Positions 31,024 through 42,330 of a stretch of DNA of 64,000 nt are shown piece by piece. The DNA is from Collybia mongolica (taxonomy: Eukaryota; Basidiomycota; Agaricomycetes; Agaricales; Clitocybaceae). The position numbers and the translations under genes are program-made. Each line of letters starts with the position of its first letter. The first letter of the stretch is position 1. A model generated the notes under the pieces. That model had not been told where the DNA came from. It made no database searches and saw nothing but the letters and a program-made list of their open reading frames with translations. The stretch lies in contig JAAXNY010000019.1 in the NCBI GenBank assembly GCA_013420905.1, forward strand, positions 186,001 to 250,000, written 5' to 3'.

Positions 31024-34000
31024 ATGAGTATCGATAAAGGTTCCCACCCAATCAAACCCAACCCACATCCATATGCTATCAAAACAACATCGACAGCGCT
31101 GCTATCCCGCTCAGCGACCATACCCTCATCGACCGCCTCCGCTCCTCACTACTACGTCCCCACTTCACCATCGCCTTCTCCAACTAAGGCCCATGCGCCA
31201 CGACCATCACGACATCGATATAGCAGGAGTTTGACTTCGAATGACCCACGCCCGTTACCAGCCCCTCCGGGAGACGCGCTTCCACCCGTATTTAATTCTC
31301 CGCAAGGCCCAAAGCAATGGACTCCAGAGCAGCTTGCAGAGTTTCTAGAGGAGAAAATTCCGGGAGAAGAAGTGCGGGGTTTGGTGATGAGGCATGAGAT
31401 AGGGGGGCGAGCGTTTTTGAGGTTCGACGATGGCGTCCTAGATGCGTAAGTTATTTTTTTCTCTCCGTGGCTCTTTATTTTTTAAATTTTACTTTTGTTC
31501 CTTTTATTTCGTTCTTCACTAACATTTCACCATAGGTACGCTGTTCCACAAACTTTACGACCTGCACTTCTGTCTGCTGTCCGTACCCTCAAACAGCAGG
31601 TCCTTCACGGACGCATCAATCCTTTCTCCACAGACAACACATCCTCACGCCACTCCCTCTCACGTTCCGCAAACTCATCTCCCACCCGACCTAGTACCAT
31701 CCCCCGCTTCTCTTCTTCCTCCACCCACGACCCAGAAGACGACGATCCTGCATATCTTTCCTCGTCATCATCATTTTCATCCATCTCTTCAACATCATCC
31801 TTGCGTAACCTTGGTAATGAGGACCCAGACGGGTCCAGCCGCCGCCGCCGTCGTGCGCGCAGGGACGGACGCGTCCATGGGATCGTTGCCTCGCTGGAAA
31901 GAAGTGGCAGCGTCGACGAAGGCCACAGTCCCACACGGTCCAACCAAGGGAGCCCCACTCGTGCTCTGAAAACCAGTCCAACCCGATTCAGCGCCAGCCC
32001 CACCCGTGGTCTGTACACTCGAGAACGCAGCGACAGTGCCAGCACCAACAGCGCCGATGACGAGCTAGGGAACTACCATTCCGGCTATGGCATTAGCACC
32101 TCCCGGTACGACCCACGTGGGCGGCCCCTCCCGTTCCCACCCGCCGTGCACCAGCTTCAGTTCGCTCCTGCGCCGGGGTCACCGTCCAAAGACCCGCCTC
32201 TCTTGCTCCCCCGTGGAGGCATAGTGCTCGCGAGCCCACAGCATACGGGCGGTTCGTTCGGGAGCATGGAGAACACCCCGCAGCACACGGGGACGAGCGC
32301 CGGGGGCAGGCCGCTCCCGCTACCTCCGAATGGAGGGTTCATCCCGATCCCGGTAGAGGATGGGAGCGTGTTTGGGTCGGAGAGGTCGGTGTACGAGTCA
32401 GCACGCAGCTCGCCGACGGGATCGTCCGCGTCTGGTCATAGTGGTGTCAGGATGAGCAGGGGGCGCAAGAAGGACAGTATGGATAGGGGATCGGAGGAGG
32501 AGATGAGCGTGGATGATATTCTTGCATCGCTCGGTGCAGGTGGCGACAAATTGCCGCTTGAGCTGGACGCGGTGGGTGAGAACGAGACATACAAGGCCGA
32601 TCGGAGAGGTGTTAATGAGGGTGTAAAAGGTGCTGGGCTGGTGCGACGAGGAAGAGTGCGGAAGCCGTCCTCACAAGTGCCAGTGCGGAGTGGTGATGAG
32701 GAGATGACCATGGAGGAATTGCTTGCAATCGAAGGTGATGGGAAGGGTGCCGAGGCATGGGAGATGGATTTAAAGATGGGGGAGACCGTCAAGCGAGTGC
32801 CTGGGGGTGGTGGAAAGGGGGAGACCAAGACTTCACCAAACGGACTGAGACCAGTAGGCTCTCCTTCTAGCGAGCTAGGAGAACTATTGGGGCCAGCACC
32901 AGTCTCAGCAGAAACAATCAAACCATCGCAATCACCTCCCTCTCCCGAGATGCCATCTACACCCCCGGTAACCGGCCTCCGACCCCGCACACTAGCAACA
33001 GGTAGCATGCGCCTCTCCGAGCCCATCCCCGTCTCCCAATTCAGCCCGACATCCATATCGAAGGGCACCCAGGACCGCCTATCGATGCCCGGATCGTCGG
33101 ACCGGCTCTCCATGACGAGTCGTACGCGTGGGCGGAAGCTGAAAGTGAAGGAGGGGAGAGATAAGCGCGGGGTGGTGGATGTTTTTGGGCACGAGGTACA
33201 TTTGCTGGGGAGTTCGCACGGGAAGGCTGGTGAGGATGGAGAGTCGCAGGCACCAGCTGAAGATAAGCCACAATTATCTCCTCATGAAGAGAAAAACTTG
33301 CCACCCCCACCACTGGCGGAAATCCCCAGCGTCGATCTTGCGCAGGTACTCAATGAGCGAACTTCAGAAGTGGAAGCTTTAAAGCAAGAAGTGGGGACCC
33401 TGAAGGAGGAACTAGCGGTGCTGAAAGAGGAGAATGGGGTATTGCGAGTGGAGGCTGGGACATTGAGGACAGAGTTGGAGACCACTAAAGAAGGACTGGG
33501 TGCGGCGCAGGCAAAAACGGTCGAGTCTCAGGCGGAAGTAATGACGTTGCGTGCAGATCTGGTGGCGTCTAAATCTGTCGTGTCAGCTCTAGAGGCCGAA
33601 GGGGCTGCAACTCGTGGCGTAGCAGAGGTACTTCGTGCACCCACTGCGGAGATGGAGGAGCGGGTACGAGCCAGCGAGGAAAGCCGAGCGAAGGCGAATG
33701 AGACGCCGGTAGCAGAAGCTACAGACGCGAGCCTCAAAGGGAAAGTTTTCAGGAATCTAAAGATGCTCGCGCTCGCCTGGTCCATCTCCGTCCCAGGGCT
33801 CAGCGGCCTACTCTCCGCGACGACCACCACGAACTTCGGCCTCAACGCCGCCCCTAGCGGTGCGAACGGCCGAACTCGCCGTCGCCGGGACCTCTATGAC
33901 CCGCGCCAGTCACCGCTCCCGCGGTACGTACTGCTCGTCGGGATCGGCATGTGCGCGTTTATGCTGCGGGGGATCGTCAGGCGTGTCTGGGGTCTTGGGG

Positions 34001-34068
34001 GCGGAGGTGTTGGTGTATTAGGCGCAAGAGCTGTGAGGGGCGTCGGTGGGGTTGCGGTGAGGCGGTGA
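31024..34068 (+). CDS. SAM-like domain, coiled-coil, C-terminal membrane anchor protein
   Basis: Two exons (31024-31445; 31536-34068) with GTAAGT donor and CATAG acceptor give 984 aa. Residues about 1-95 are Ser/Pro-rich. About 97-165 form a SAM-like module (QWTPEQLAEFLEEKIPGEEV, then TLRPALLSAVRTLKQQVLHG), which the intron interrupts. A long disordered Ser/Thr/Pro/Gly region follows. At about 745-850 there is a heptad-rich coiled coil (EVEALKQEVGTLKEELAVLK). Near residues 937-956 a single hydrophobic segment (YVLLVGIGMCAFMLRGIV) is followed by basic residues, so the protein is probably tail-anchored. I infer a scaffold or adaptor at an internal membrane; no specific function is known to me. 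No defects seen. Confidence 0.88.
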
Positions 34069-34913
34069 AGAAATGCGTCCCCGGATTTGTTAACCGATCG
34101 AATATTTCCTTCGATCTTGTTCATATTTATGATTCATTTACTCCCGTACCTTGGCACGATATACCCGCTATCCTACTTACCTATCCCTTTTGCTTACAAT
34201 CTCCCCCTCCCGCCCCACGTACACGCACTTCTGTTGGGTTGATCTCTTTGCTCCCGTTCGGTTTTACTCCCCATGGACCATCTGGTCTACCTCCTCGTAC
34301 GCCTTTTTTTACGACTTTTACGACCCGTTACGACTCACGACCTTCATGAATATGAGTAGCAAGAGAAATTGAATTGGCATTAGAACTGACATTGATTTGC
34401 CTCTAGGTCATGGCGACATACTTGGCTTAACTGTCATGAATGTTCCAAATGACCTTGACTTTGCAAGTTGAATTTCATAAGGCGAGTCTTGTTGATCGGA
34501 CGATGACATAGGGTTTCATTCGCGTCACCGGAGTGGATATAGTCAACATAATGAAGAAGTGGGGAATCTATCGTTTAAGTTGTGCTTAAGGTCGAATGCT
34601 TGTGACCACCGAATCAACTCTGCACGTCATATCTGAGTTGGTAAGAAAGATATTCGAGATATGCTGCTCCTTTCTCAATTACCATATCCATTTTACCGAG
34701 ACTCCAATTTAAAGAAAGTGTAATACCAAGGAAAACACATACGGTGACATAGGTACAGGGATTTCTAGTCGCATGAATCATAGCCATACTCATTTAGGTA
34801 TATCATGCTAAGTATGTTATGGCTAACTAAAGTTTTACTGAAAGATTCTTTCAATGCGATTTAGTCAATGATCTAGAAATGAGACGCACATTTTTCATCT
34901 AGTTGTTTGAGCA
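34069..34913. other. intergenic between convergent genes
   Basis: Holds the 3' flanks of the SAM-like gene (plus) and the PD...ExK-family gene (minus). No gene or structured repeat was recognised. Confidence 0.5.
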
Positions 34914-35805
34914 TCAGTGTTCTTCGAGCATGAAGTTCCAGCAGTTATTGAATTTAGCGAAATCAACTTCGGTTCCAGAACTTTCGCTGGTGGAGTATTT
35001 GATCATGTTAAAGAGAGGACTTTGGTAGAGCACCTTTGGTGTCAAGGGATCTTTGCGTTCGAAGACGTAGAAACAAGCAATAGTTCCCATAATTGTAAAC
35101 ACACATAGTATTCGGAAGGTAGGGTGGTCGTCGACTGGGTAAGCTGAAAATGTGTGTCGGGCTTGAGAACGAATCTGGTTAAAAGTCTTCTCTATGGTGT
35201 GTTCATCTTTATTGGAGTCAACATCAGACCTGATCATTTCTGCTGTTTGATACGACGACCAAGGAGACTTAATCTCTACATTGAAAAGTGGCCAAAACTC
35301 TTCCGAGTCCCTCATCTGACAAAAGCCAGTGAAGTCGGGGTACCGACGTGTCGGGTTTCTCCAGGATTTCTCCCCGTCGAAGTCCTCATCATAATTGATG
35401 TCAGTGTCCGTACTGCTATCGAAACTGTCCTCGGACATGTCTGTATCTGATAATGCTTCAAATATCATAGTTCCGGCAGTAGTTTTCGAACGTGTTTGAG
35501 GTGGCGACCTATCTGCTCAGTTCAGTGAATGTCTGTTGATATACCAAGGAATGCATGGGGTTACCTGTGAACATGTGAGGACTTGTTGGGGTGCTTTGCT
35601 TAGTTTCACGGAACTCCCATTGGGGTGACACAAAAAGAGACCGTTGGACAGAGTGTGAGAGCTGCGCTTTAGAATTCAATAGGTTCATGTAAGGAAGGTA
35701 CCAAGGAGCTTCCAGGTTGTCCTCTTGACGGGCAATCTCAACATCTGCAGCATAATCCACAGCAAGGCCATCTGTAGATATTGAGATATCTCGTATAAGT
35801 TCCAT
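34914..35805 (-). CDS. two-exon protein with PD...ExK arrangement (family member 1)
   Basis: Exon 1 (35805-35565) and exon 2 (35512-34914), joined across a phase-1 intron with CAG acceptor, give 279 aa. The N-terminal module (residues about 25-75) has EAPWYLPYMNLL and SPQWEFRETK; the middle (about 95-130) is acidic; the C-terminal module has RRYPDFTGF (D140) followed by LFNVEIKSP (E160, K162). The D-x19-E-x-K spacing and hydrophobic contexts resemble the active site of restriction-endonuclease-like (PD-(D/E)XK) folds. A related N-module is at 39647 and a related C-module at 42331, where the proposed splice phase is the same, supporting the gene model. No family name is known to me; nuclease function is a hypothesis. 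Confidence 0.7.
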
Positions 35806-36132
35806 AAGTGATGGGCAAGTAAGTGATGAAATGGTGTGCTAACATTCGGGTGAATGGCAAGGTACTTATAGCCCCTTGGTAGGTACACATTACTATAAAG
35901 ATTTCGTTTGGCTTACCTGAAAGATTTTAGCCTGGAGACCTACAAAGCAGTCATATTGAGGGCTGAGTACACAACAGCAGGGTATTATCCAAGAAGGTTG
36001 AGACTCACTTATGGCCGGAATATCTAAACAAATGTTTTGAGTTTTGAGAGGTGGCGGACAACAGTACTATGGCCATTTTGGCAATGATAAGCCCCTCTGT
36101 GGTGGTAAAGGCAATAATCACGGCAACTAAGT

Positions 36133-37340
36133 GGCGCCTTGAGTCCGGAGAATCGAGTGGCACGAGTAACTCAGGGAGCGGTGGACCGAACCATTTTTTT
36201 TTGTGGCGGATGTAATCATGAACCACTGTCTCGTGTGCACACAAACAGCAATTGCGATGATGGGCCAATCATTATGATAGAAAATAACTGTGGGCCATCC
36301 ACACCACATACACACATCCAGAAGAGACATCAAATCCGGCGCGTTACGGTGGTTTCTGGCTACTACTGGTGGAAGTCGTCAAGCGGATCAACTGGTTGAC
36401 AAGTCGGTGACTTTGTGGCGTCGATCACATGCAAATAGTTTACACATGATTGTGAGAATTATCTAGAATATAAAGTGTCTAGTTCAAAGTTTGAAAACTA
36501 ATTCCTGACGCTCCCAAACCTCTTCAAGATGTCTGCAAAATATACTTGTACAAACCAGGACTTCAAGGGACTTCCCCATTATCTCCACCCACGTGCACCG
36601 AGCTTCAAGGTATTTTATTTTTGACAAACTTATACTTGGGGTGGAGCTGAAAATGACCTAGACAAAAACAAGTAGAATCGAAGCAATGAGGCACGGATCA
36701 CTCCAGGATCTCCATTCTACCCTTATTCCATGCAAGGGCAATTCTATTCAACCTCTCATATTGCATTATGGCTTCGTCTTTGATGACACCAAGACAATGG
36801 AAATTGCTTGCCAACATAACCTCTTGCGCACTACAAGAATCAACAACTGGCCCGATACATCACCCCCTGATGATGCCTTAAACTGGGACCCTGTTTCCAA
36901 TACCTATGATGAGCCGAACTGGGGGCAGACTGCTGTAGCATTGACTAAGTGTTTCCATAAAAGGTTCCGGAACAAATCATTTCGACCAGTGGCGGTATAT
37001 GTCTTGACTGCGGCTGAGCCCTTCCTTAGCATCACCACGAACTATAAATTCGCATTCGACGGGCTTCCAGATGCTGAATACATGGAGACTTTGAAGGAAT
37101 TTTTTGGGTTTCAGGGTTTGCCTATGTGGTATCTTGATCAAGAGGAACATGATTGGATAATGGATTGAATATTGGGTATTCGAGGCTAGTGTGTTTGCGT
37201 GTGATATGTATTATTCTGACAAGAGATCTTCACTTTTTGCGTTGCCACCAACCCTAAGAAATAAATAATCTCAGAAACATTTTGTGAGCGGGAATGCCTC
37301 ATTCGGTCTGATCACGCCACTCTTCGCTAAAAAAGCAGCT
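36133..37340. repeat. segmental duplication, copy 1
   Basis: About 1.2 kb matching 48072-49303 at roughly 95-98% by eye. It covers about 400 bp of upstream sequence, the whole two-exon gene at 36529-37168, and about 170 bp downstream. Coding exon 2 differs at only about seven positions. Both ends of the similarity are sharp, and copy 2 has an extra stretch of about 16 bp near 48340. Confidence 0.93.
36529..37168 (+). CDS. unrecognised 195-aa protein, duplicated (copy 1)
   Basis: Exon 1 (36529-36609, 27 codons from MSAKYTCTNQDFKG) splices in phase 0 over 52 bp (GTATTT donor, CCTAG acceptor) to exon 2 (36662-37168). The 195-aa product has no domain I recognise. It is acidic and aromatic-rich toward the C-terminus (FFGFQGLPMWYLDQEEHDW), has no signal peptide and no membrane segment. 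The copy at 48486-49125 keeps the same exon structure and differs at three residues: L/P in QPLILH, D/N in PPDDALN and C/R in TKCFHK. Preservation of both frames suggests either recent duplication or selection. It sits between two members of other duplicated families in accessory sequence. Confidence 0.65.
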
Positions 37341-37826
37341 AGACCTTGATCTGACCTGCAACAGCCTGATTAAGACTGGATCACACATATCCGGAGCTCT
37401 TATCTGAAGAGGCAATTCAACATGTCTGTTGCTCGAACAAATTGAATAAAAGTCCAAGCATAGATACAAGCTGGCTGTTACCATACTATACAGACAAGTC
37501 GACTAGGATTAAAGTTATGTGATCACTTGTCTTGTGGCCATTCAATGTGTTGGCACATCATTTGACTCATTTTGCATTCCCTTGAATCTAATTTCCTTCA
37601 TGGGAAGGGTCAAAGGGTTGTACTGCGTGGCAGGTGAATCAGCCATAGCTCATCATTCGAGTCCATGGATTGTGGGGTAAGATGACCCACCAGCGTGCCA
37701 CATTCACAAACAGTGGCTTGATGTTAGCCAATCGATTAGTAAACACAACACAGTTTGAAACCTGGTATCGACCTTGGGCCAATGATCTGGTATGGAGATT
37801 AGTGGTCAGCATTAACTGCCTTGTTC
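37341..37826. other. spacer without a gene
   Basis: No coding potential recognised. It ends at the left target copy tgttc (37822-37826) of the LTR element. Confidence 0.5.
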
Positions 37827-39338
37827 TGTTAGAAAGAGAAAGACCAAAGAAAAGAGAAGTTCCAGAAGTGTCCAGACGAAGCACCAGAATGACCACGACA
37901 GTTGTATTTGCAACAGTACAGCTAAGTCTAGTCAAGGTGTCTCGGTGATGTGGCATTGAGCACGTGAGACAAGAAGTCATGTGATACTAAATCTAACACT
38001 CCCACCTGATGAACGTGCACCTAACTAAAGAAGCTAAAACCTAATCAAAGAACTCCCACCTAATCTGAAAGGCTCCCACCCAATCCTAAAGGCTCCCACC
38101 CAATCAAAATCTCCTAAAAACGTAGAGGTCCAACAGAGTCATATTGATCTGGTGAAGTACTGCGAGAGGAGTGAGGTGAATGAGATGAGGGATAACCATG
38201 TTCAAAATGGGCAGCATGATGAGCAGAGTGATGAGGTGGTGATTGAGAGTGTTGGTGAGGTGATGGAGAGCGATGATCCATAATCCAGTCCTTGACATGC
38301 TGAGGCATGTTATACATGCAACGGGCTGCTGTATGACCTGATTTTCCACAGCGATGGCAGCCATTACCAGTAGTATCACACCAATGGAAACCTTTTTCAT
38401 CAACCAGCCCTTTCCCATGACCTTTTGCAGGTTTGTGTGATGGGTGAGGACGCCCCCGAGCTGCCAGAGCAACATCTTCTTCCTCAATCTTGACTGTGGC
38501 ATGGCTAGCGATAGTAGTTGAGATGAGAGAAGCCTTGATAGCTTCAAGAGTTGGTTCTGTTGGTTGTATAATGAGGGTGGTGCGAACAGTGTCAAAGGAA
38601 GAATGGAGGTTCATAAGAAGAACATCCTTGAACTCCTGCTCATCAATTTTGCATCCAAGGGCCTCCATCTTGCTTCGAGCTTCTTCAAGGTCTTTGATGT
38701 AGAAGGAAATGTGGCGGGAAGGATCGTGAGTAATTCCATAAAACTCCTTTCTGGTGGCTAAGCGGTTTGCCATAGTAGAAGATTGGAAATGGGCCTTGAG
38801 GATTTTCCATGCCTCCCTTGCTGACCTCTGCCCCCTGATTAATTTCCTGCAGTCTCCATCAACCTTACTGTATATGTGACCCATCAGCATTTTATCCATG
38901 ATTGTCCAATCACCCAGAAGCTTTGAATCAGTTGGCTTTTCACCACCTGAAATCCCCTCTATCCCAGCAGCTAAAAAGAACATCTCCATGTCCTCTGACC
39001 AAGTGAACCAGTTTGATCCAGTGAGATTGCTGATGCCAGAGAGGATGTGCAAAGAAGATTGTTGGATGTAAGAAGGAGCCATGGTGGAAAGAGAATCAGA
39101 TAGTAGCAGTTGTTGATGTGTTGTTGGTGATTTTTAAAAAAAAAAATGAAGCTGGGGCCTATAACCAGTTAGAAAGAGAAAGACCAAAGAAAAGAGAAGT
39201 TCCAGAAGTGTCCAGACGAAGCACCAGAATGACCACGACAGTTGTATTTGCAACAGTACAGCTAAGTCTAGTCAAGGTGTCTCGGTGATGTGGCATTGAG
39301 CACGTGAGACAAGAAGTCATGTGATACTAAATCTAACA
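37827..39338 (-). mobile_element. gag-only copia-type LTR retrotransposon (TR-GAG-like)
   Basis: Two 172-bp LTRs (37827-37998 and 39167-39338) are identical except for the first listed base of the right copy. They start TGTTAG and end CTAACA and enclose only 1168 bp. The 5-bp duplication TGTTC flanks the element (37822-37826 and 39339-39343). On the minus strand the 5' LTR is followed by tggttataggcccc (primer-binding-site position) and the 3' LTR is preceded by the polypurine tract aggtgggag, with several ggctcccacccaatc-type repeats next to it. The only ORF is gag; protease, integrase, RT and RNase H are absent. The near-identical LTRs imply a young insertion mobilised by enzymes from another element. 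Confidence 0.94.
38114..39082 (-). CDS. copia-type Gag polyprotein
   Basis: A 322-aa intact ORF from an ATG 85 bp inside the 5' LTR. The N-terminal two thirds match the copia gag (UBN2-like) pattern: LTGSNWFTWSEDMEMFFLA, WTIMDKMLMGHIYSKVDG, AREAWKILKAHFQS, FYIKDLEEARSKMEALGC. A zinc knuckle CHRCGKSGHTAARC (CX2CX4HX4C) follows at about residues 240-255, then a His/Ser/Pro-rich tail. Gag assembles the virus-like particle that packages element RNA. There is no pol frame after the stop. The open frame in an element lacking pol suggests that Gag is itself useful for its spread. Confidence 0.92.
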   Translation of the reverse strand: MAPSYIQQSSLHILSGISNLTGSNWFTWSEDMEMFFLAAGIEGISGGEKPTDSKLLGDWTIMDKMLMGHIYSKVDGDCRKLIRGQRSAREAWKILKAHFQSSTMANRLATRKEFYGITHDPSRHISFYIKDLEEARSKMEALGCKIDEQEFKDVLLMNLHSSFDTVRTTLIIQPTEPTLEAIKASLISTTIASHATVKIEEEDVALAARGRPHPSHKPAKGHGKGLVDEKGFHWCDTTGNGCHRCGKSGHTAARCMYNMPQHVKDWIMDHRSPSPHQHSQSPPHHSAHHAAHFEHGYPSSHSPHSSRSTSPDQYDSVGPLRF

Positions 39339-39646
39339 TGTTCTTGGTTTAGGTCTGCATCACATCTGAGGTATCTAATTTCCAATTTCAGCAGGATGGA
39401 ATCAGCTATACATGCGCCACTTTTGGCACACCGAGGTAGGCATGCACGAGGTTACTCATGATATAATAAGATGTGGTGCCTTTCCAGCACATTCCGCTCC
39501 CTCTTGGCTAGAAGAAATCTCATTATCTGTCCCTGCAATTCTTGTTCAGAGGCAAGCTTGTGTCCAAAACGTATATAAACCTTCTGAGTTGATCCAACCC
39601 ACTAGCTCTTTAACACTAACAAATTCCATCCACAGCCTGAGCCATT

Positions 39647-40140
39647 ATGACATTTTTGGAGAGAACAATCACTAAAAGTGAACTCCTTACCACCTTTCTA
39701 AGTCTGCTTGATGTTGCTGACAATGAAGATGTAATCGAATCACCATACTACTTACCCTACGGCTATCTGTTTTGGTATTTCACCAAATCAGTGTCAAGCC
39801 AATACCCCGAGATACAATTCAAGACTGCTCCACAATGGGAGTTCTGTAAACACAAAATACCTGTTATTTTCGCACCAGTAGCTGGCACTCTGATACATCA
39901 AACACTGTACTTACAGATAACAGCTGATTCATCAATGGCTGTCATTACAGAGGGGTTCTTGATATATCAAACCACTGTGCCCAACCACAGGCCAGAAAAT
40001 TCCCACAATCCTCACTCCTCTGTCCACACCACTGTACACAGTGAGCTCGGGGCTGCCCAAGATGAAGAGCAAATCAATGTCCGCCTCTTCCGATCGGAAT
40101 CTCCAAATCTCGATTACATCAGGTCTTGCGATGCGCCATC
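39647..40140 (+). pseudogene. N-terminal module of the PD...ExK gene family (separated half)
   Basis: The start MTFLERTITKSELLTTFLSL leads into ESPYYLPYGYLFWYF and TAPQWEFCKHKIP, equivalent to EAPWYLPYMNLL and SPQWEFRETK of the gene at 34914-35805. A 39-bp in-frame stretch (gtagct...ttacag, about 39882-39920) could be an intron. The downstream part has no C-terminal PD...ExK module; that lies 2.2 kb further on the same strand (42331). Sequence between the two includes a KDZ transposase remnant. I infer a gene broken by insertion or rearrangement; a truncated functional gene is possible. Confidence 0.55.
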
Positions 40141-40319
40141 GCGTTCAATGTTTCCTTGTGTGATGGGCCATGTAAAACACTTCCCCATTTGGGGACCATG
40201 TTTATGTTGGATACCTCAGGGCCCTTTTGTTGTATGTTGTGCATATTTGATATGTTTTCCATTTTTTTTATCACCCATAATAAAATTGTCTAGAAATCAA
40301 ATTTACTACATTATATCCT

Positions 40320-40619
40320 TTAATGACATTCAATACAATAATTTTGACCACCTGGCCCCTCTGGAAGACCAGGTCCCTTCGCCATCTCACCTGGAACATC
40401 CTTCCACAATGTCTTGCAGTGTGCGCGGAGTTGTGCATGGATAGCGCACTGACAAAGAGCATAGGCACGCTGGCCTTCAGCAAGAGCCCACTCCGTCTCT
40501 GGTATGACCGCCACTGCTCGCTCCATCCACTGCTGCTCCTCCCAGGAGAAAAATTCCTTCACCCTTTGCATTTCCTCCTGAAGCAAAAGACATTCCTCCT
40601 GCCAGCGATGCGCTCTCAC
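40320..40619 (-). pseudogene. KDZ-type transposase, C-terminal remnant
   Basis: A 99-aa minus-strand frame with the typical end of basidiomycete KDZ (Kyakuja-Dileera-Zisupton) transposases: RAHRWQEECLLLQEEMQRV, then WEEQQWMERA, then ALAEGQRAYALCQCAIH and CKTLWKDVP. Only the C-terminal helical region is present; the catalytic domain and CxC zinc cluster are absent. The identification rests on remembered family pattern and needs a search. The neighbouring plus-strand gene is of a kind sometimes found beside such elements. Confidence 0.6.
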
Positions 40620-40645
40620 CCGAGACCTGCACCACTCAATACGAA

Positions 40646-41364
40646 GTGCTGACCATTCAAGTCAGTCAAAAGATCAAACGGTATCCTGCGGCTCCCGTTT
40701 CCCCTGCTCCTCTTGTGGCTCCCACCCTTCCTGTTCCTCCTGTGGCTCCCGTCCTTCCCGCTCCTCCTGCAGCTCCTGTTCTTTCCACTCCTCCTGCGGC
40801 TCCCGTTCTTCTTGTTACTCCTGCGCCATATGTGACGACGACTAATATGGGTGGACCAGCTAAGAAAGCTCCAACAAAGCCTAGGAAAAGGCCGGGAGTT
40901 CAACCTACCTCGGCTTTACAGAAGGTGGTGGAGCAGGTGATTGCAGATAAGATGACAGTGGAGAAAGAGAATGTATGGAGTAAAGAGTTAGCAGGGGCAG
41001 TAAAGAGAGCGGAAGCCAAGGCAGCAAAGACAGTGCAAGCCAAAGTGGCAAAGGCGGCAAAGGTGATGAAGGTGCTGGAGAGTAAAGCAGCAAAGACAGC
41101 AGTTGCAACAGCGGATGTGGAAGTGGAAGCAGAAGTGGCGGTGGAGATGGCAACAATATGTGATGCACAAGCCATACTGCAGCCAGGGCGCATGCAGCGT
41201 GTTCGAAAGGCAGCTATTTCGAAAGAAGTCATTCTGCTGACTGAAAAACGCAAACGAACTGAAGCAGAAGAGAGCAAAGGGTAAGCTTCAATTATGGTCC
41301 ATCAAAAAGCCCCACTAACTCCTTTGTGATCTGTAGTCACCCCAAGAAAGCACGACTTCGGTAA
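40646..41364 (+). CDS. Pro/Ala-repeat, Lys/Ala-rich coiled protein, unrecognised
   Basis: Exon 1 (40646-41280) splices over 56 bp (GTAAGC donor, CTGTAG acceptor) to a short exon 2 (41337-41364) ending HPKKARLR, giving about 220 aa. The N-terminal third is a degenerate repeat of APVLxxPPAAPVL type encoded by imperfect 24-bp units (about 40690-40830). The remainder is Ala/Lys/Glu-rich and likely helical (KRAEAKAAKTVQAKVAKAA) with basic ends (KKAPTKPRKRPG, EKRKRTEAEE) that look like nuclear signals. No domain recognised. The start is uncertain; an in-frame ATG at about 40847 (MGGPAKKAP) is an alternative that would drop the repeat. Confidence 0.5.
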
Positions 41365-42330
41365 GACCCTCCGTATTCATCTTGAATCCCGCTTCGAGTA
41401 CTCTGTGTTTTTTGTACACCTGTGTATTCATTCTTCTTGTACCTAAATCCCCGAAAATATTTGTATTCCTTGCCTGATATATTTCTTGGTCTATCAAATG
41501 TTTTATCATTTCGTAGACGAATAAAATTGATGTTGATATCAAAGGACAAGAGAGTCAAATAAGATAGGTTAGTATAATGAGATTGGAGAAACCTTTCCCT
41601 GCCGGTTTGTGCCCAGATATGTTTTCCACAATTGGCTATGTTTTTGGTCGGCAACTCTCATCAGTGACTTATCCTCTCGCATTAGGTATGATCATTGGTT
41701 TTGTTCGCATTTAGGGCGTGATTGGGTGAAATCCTGGTATCGAAGTACGGCAATAAAAACAACGGAAAACATAACATACATACATAGGTGGTGTGGAAAC
41801 TGGAAGTAGTCTTGCGTTCAAATGATTATGTGGAAGATTTGGTACGGAATTATGGAAATAAAATAAAAACAGAAAACATATGATTCGACATACATAGACG
41901 CAGAGGTTTGGGAAGCTGGAATGAGAAAGACAAGTAAACGGAGGATCGATCACAAACATTGAACCCGGAAGAGCGGATGGGTTTGGTCAGTAACTGATGG
42001 ATTGATGGGAGGCGAATGAAAGTGGAGAAGGAAATAAAATAAGCGAGAAGGGCGCACTTGAGAACCCGCAGGACCTGCGCCCAACAGCGAGCAGCCCCAG
42101 AACGCGCACGGGCGGGGACAAACATTACTGGGATGTCACATGACAATCCCCACGGCTGTTAGATTTCAGAGCCCGTCGGTTATCACAGGGAATGATGTAT
42201 CGAGCATTATCTGTAAGGACAGTACTTTAATATATCAAAATGGCATCTACGCCTGATTTTCGATGCAAACGAAGGTAAGCGAACAGTTGTGATGTCTTCC
42301 ATTCCTGACTCAAACGAGACAACCTACCAG
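41365..42330. other. spacer, with an imperfect duplication near 41745-41930
   Basis: No gene seen. A stretch caataaaaacaacggaaaac...acatacatagg...ggaaactgg (from about 41750) is repeated imperfectly at about 41858-41920. The sequence upstream of 42330 shows a CCAG acceptor matching the exon-2 start of the next gene. Confidence 0.45.

Noticed and set aside
32436..33113. 225-aa minus-strand frame inside the SAM-like gene
   Set aside because: Antisense shadow of a GC-rich, Ser/Pro-rich coding region; the spliced plus-strand gene has recognisable domains and good splice sites.
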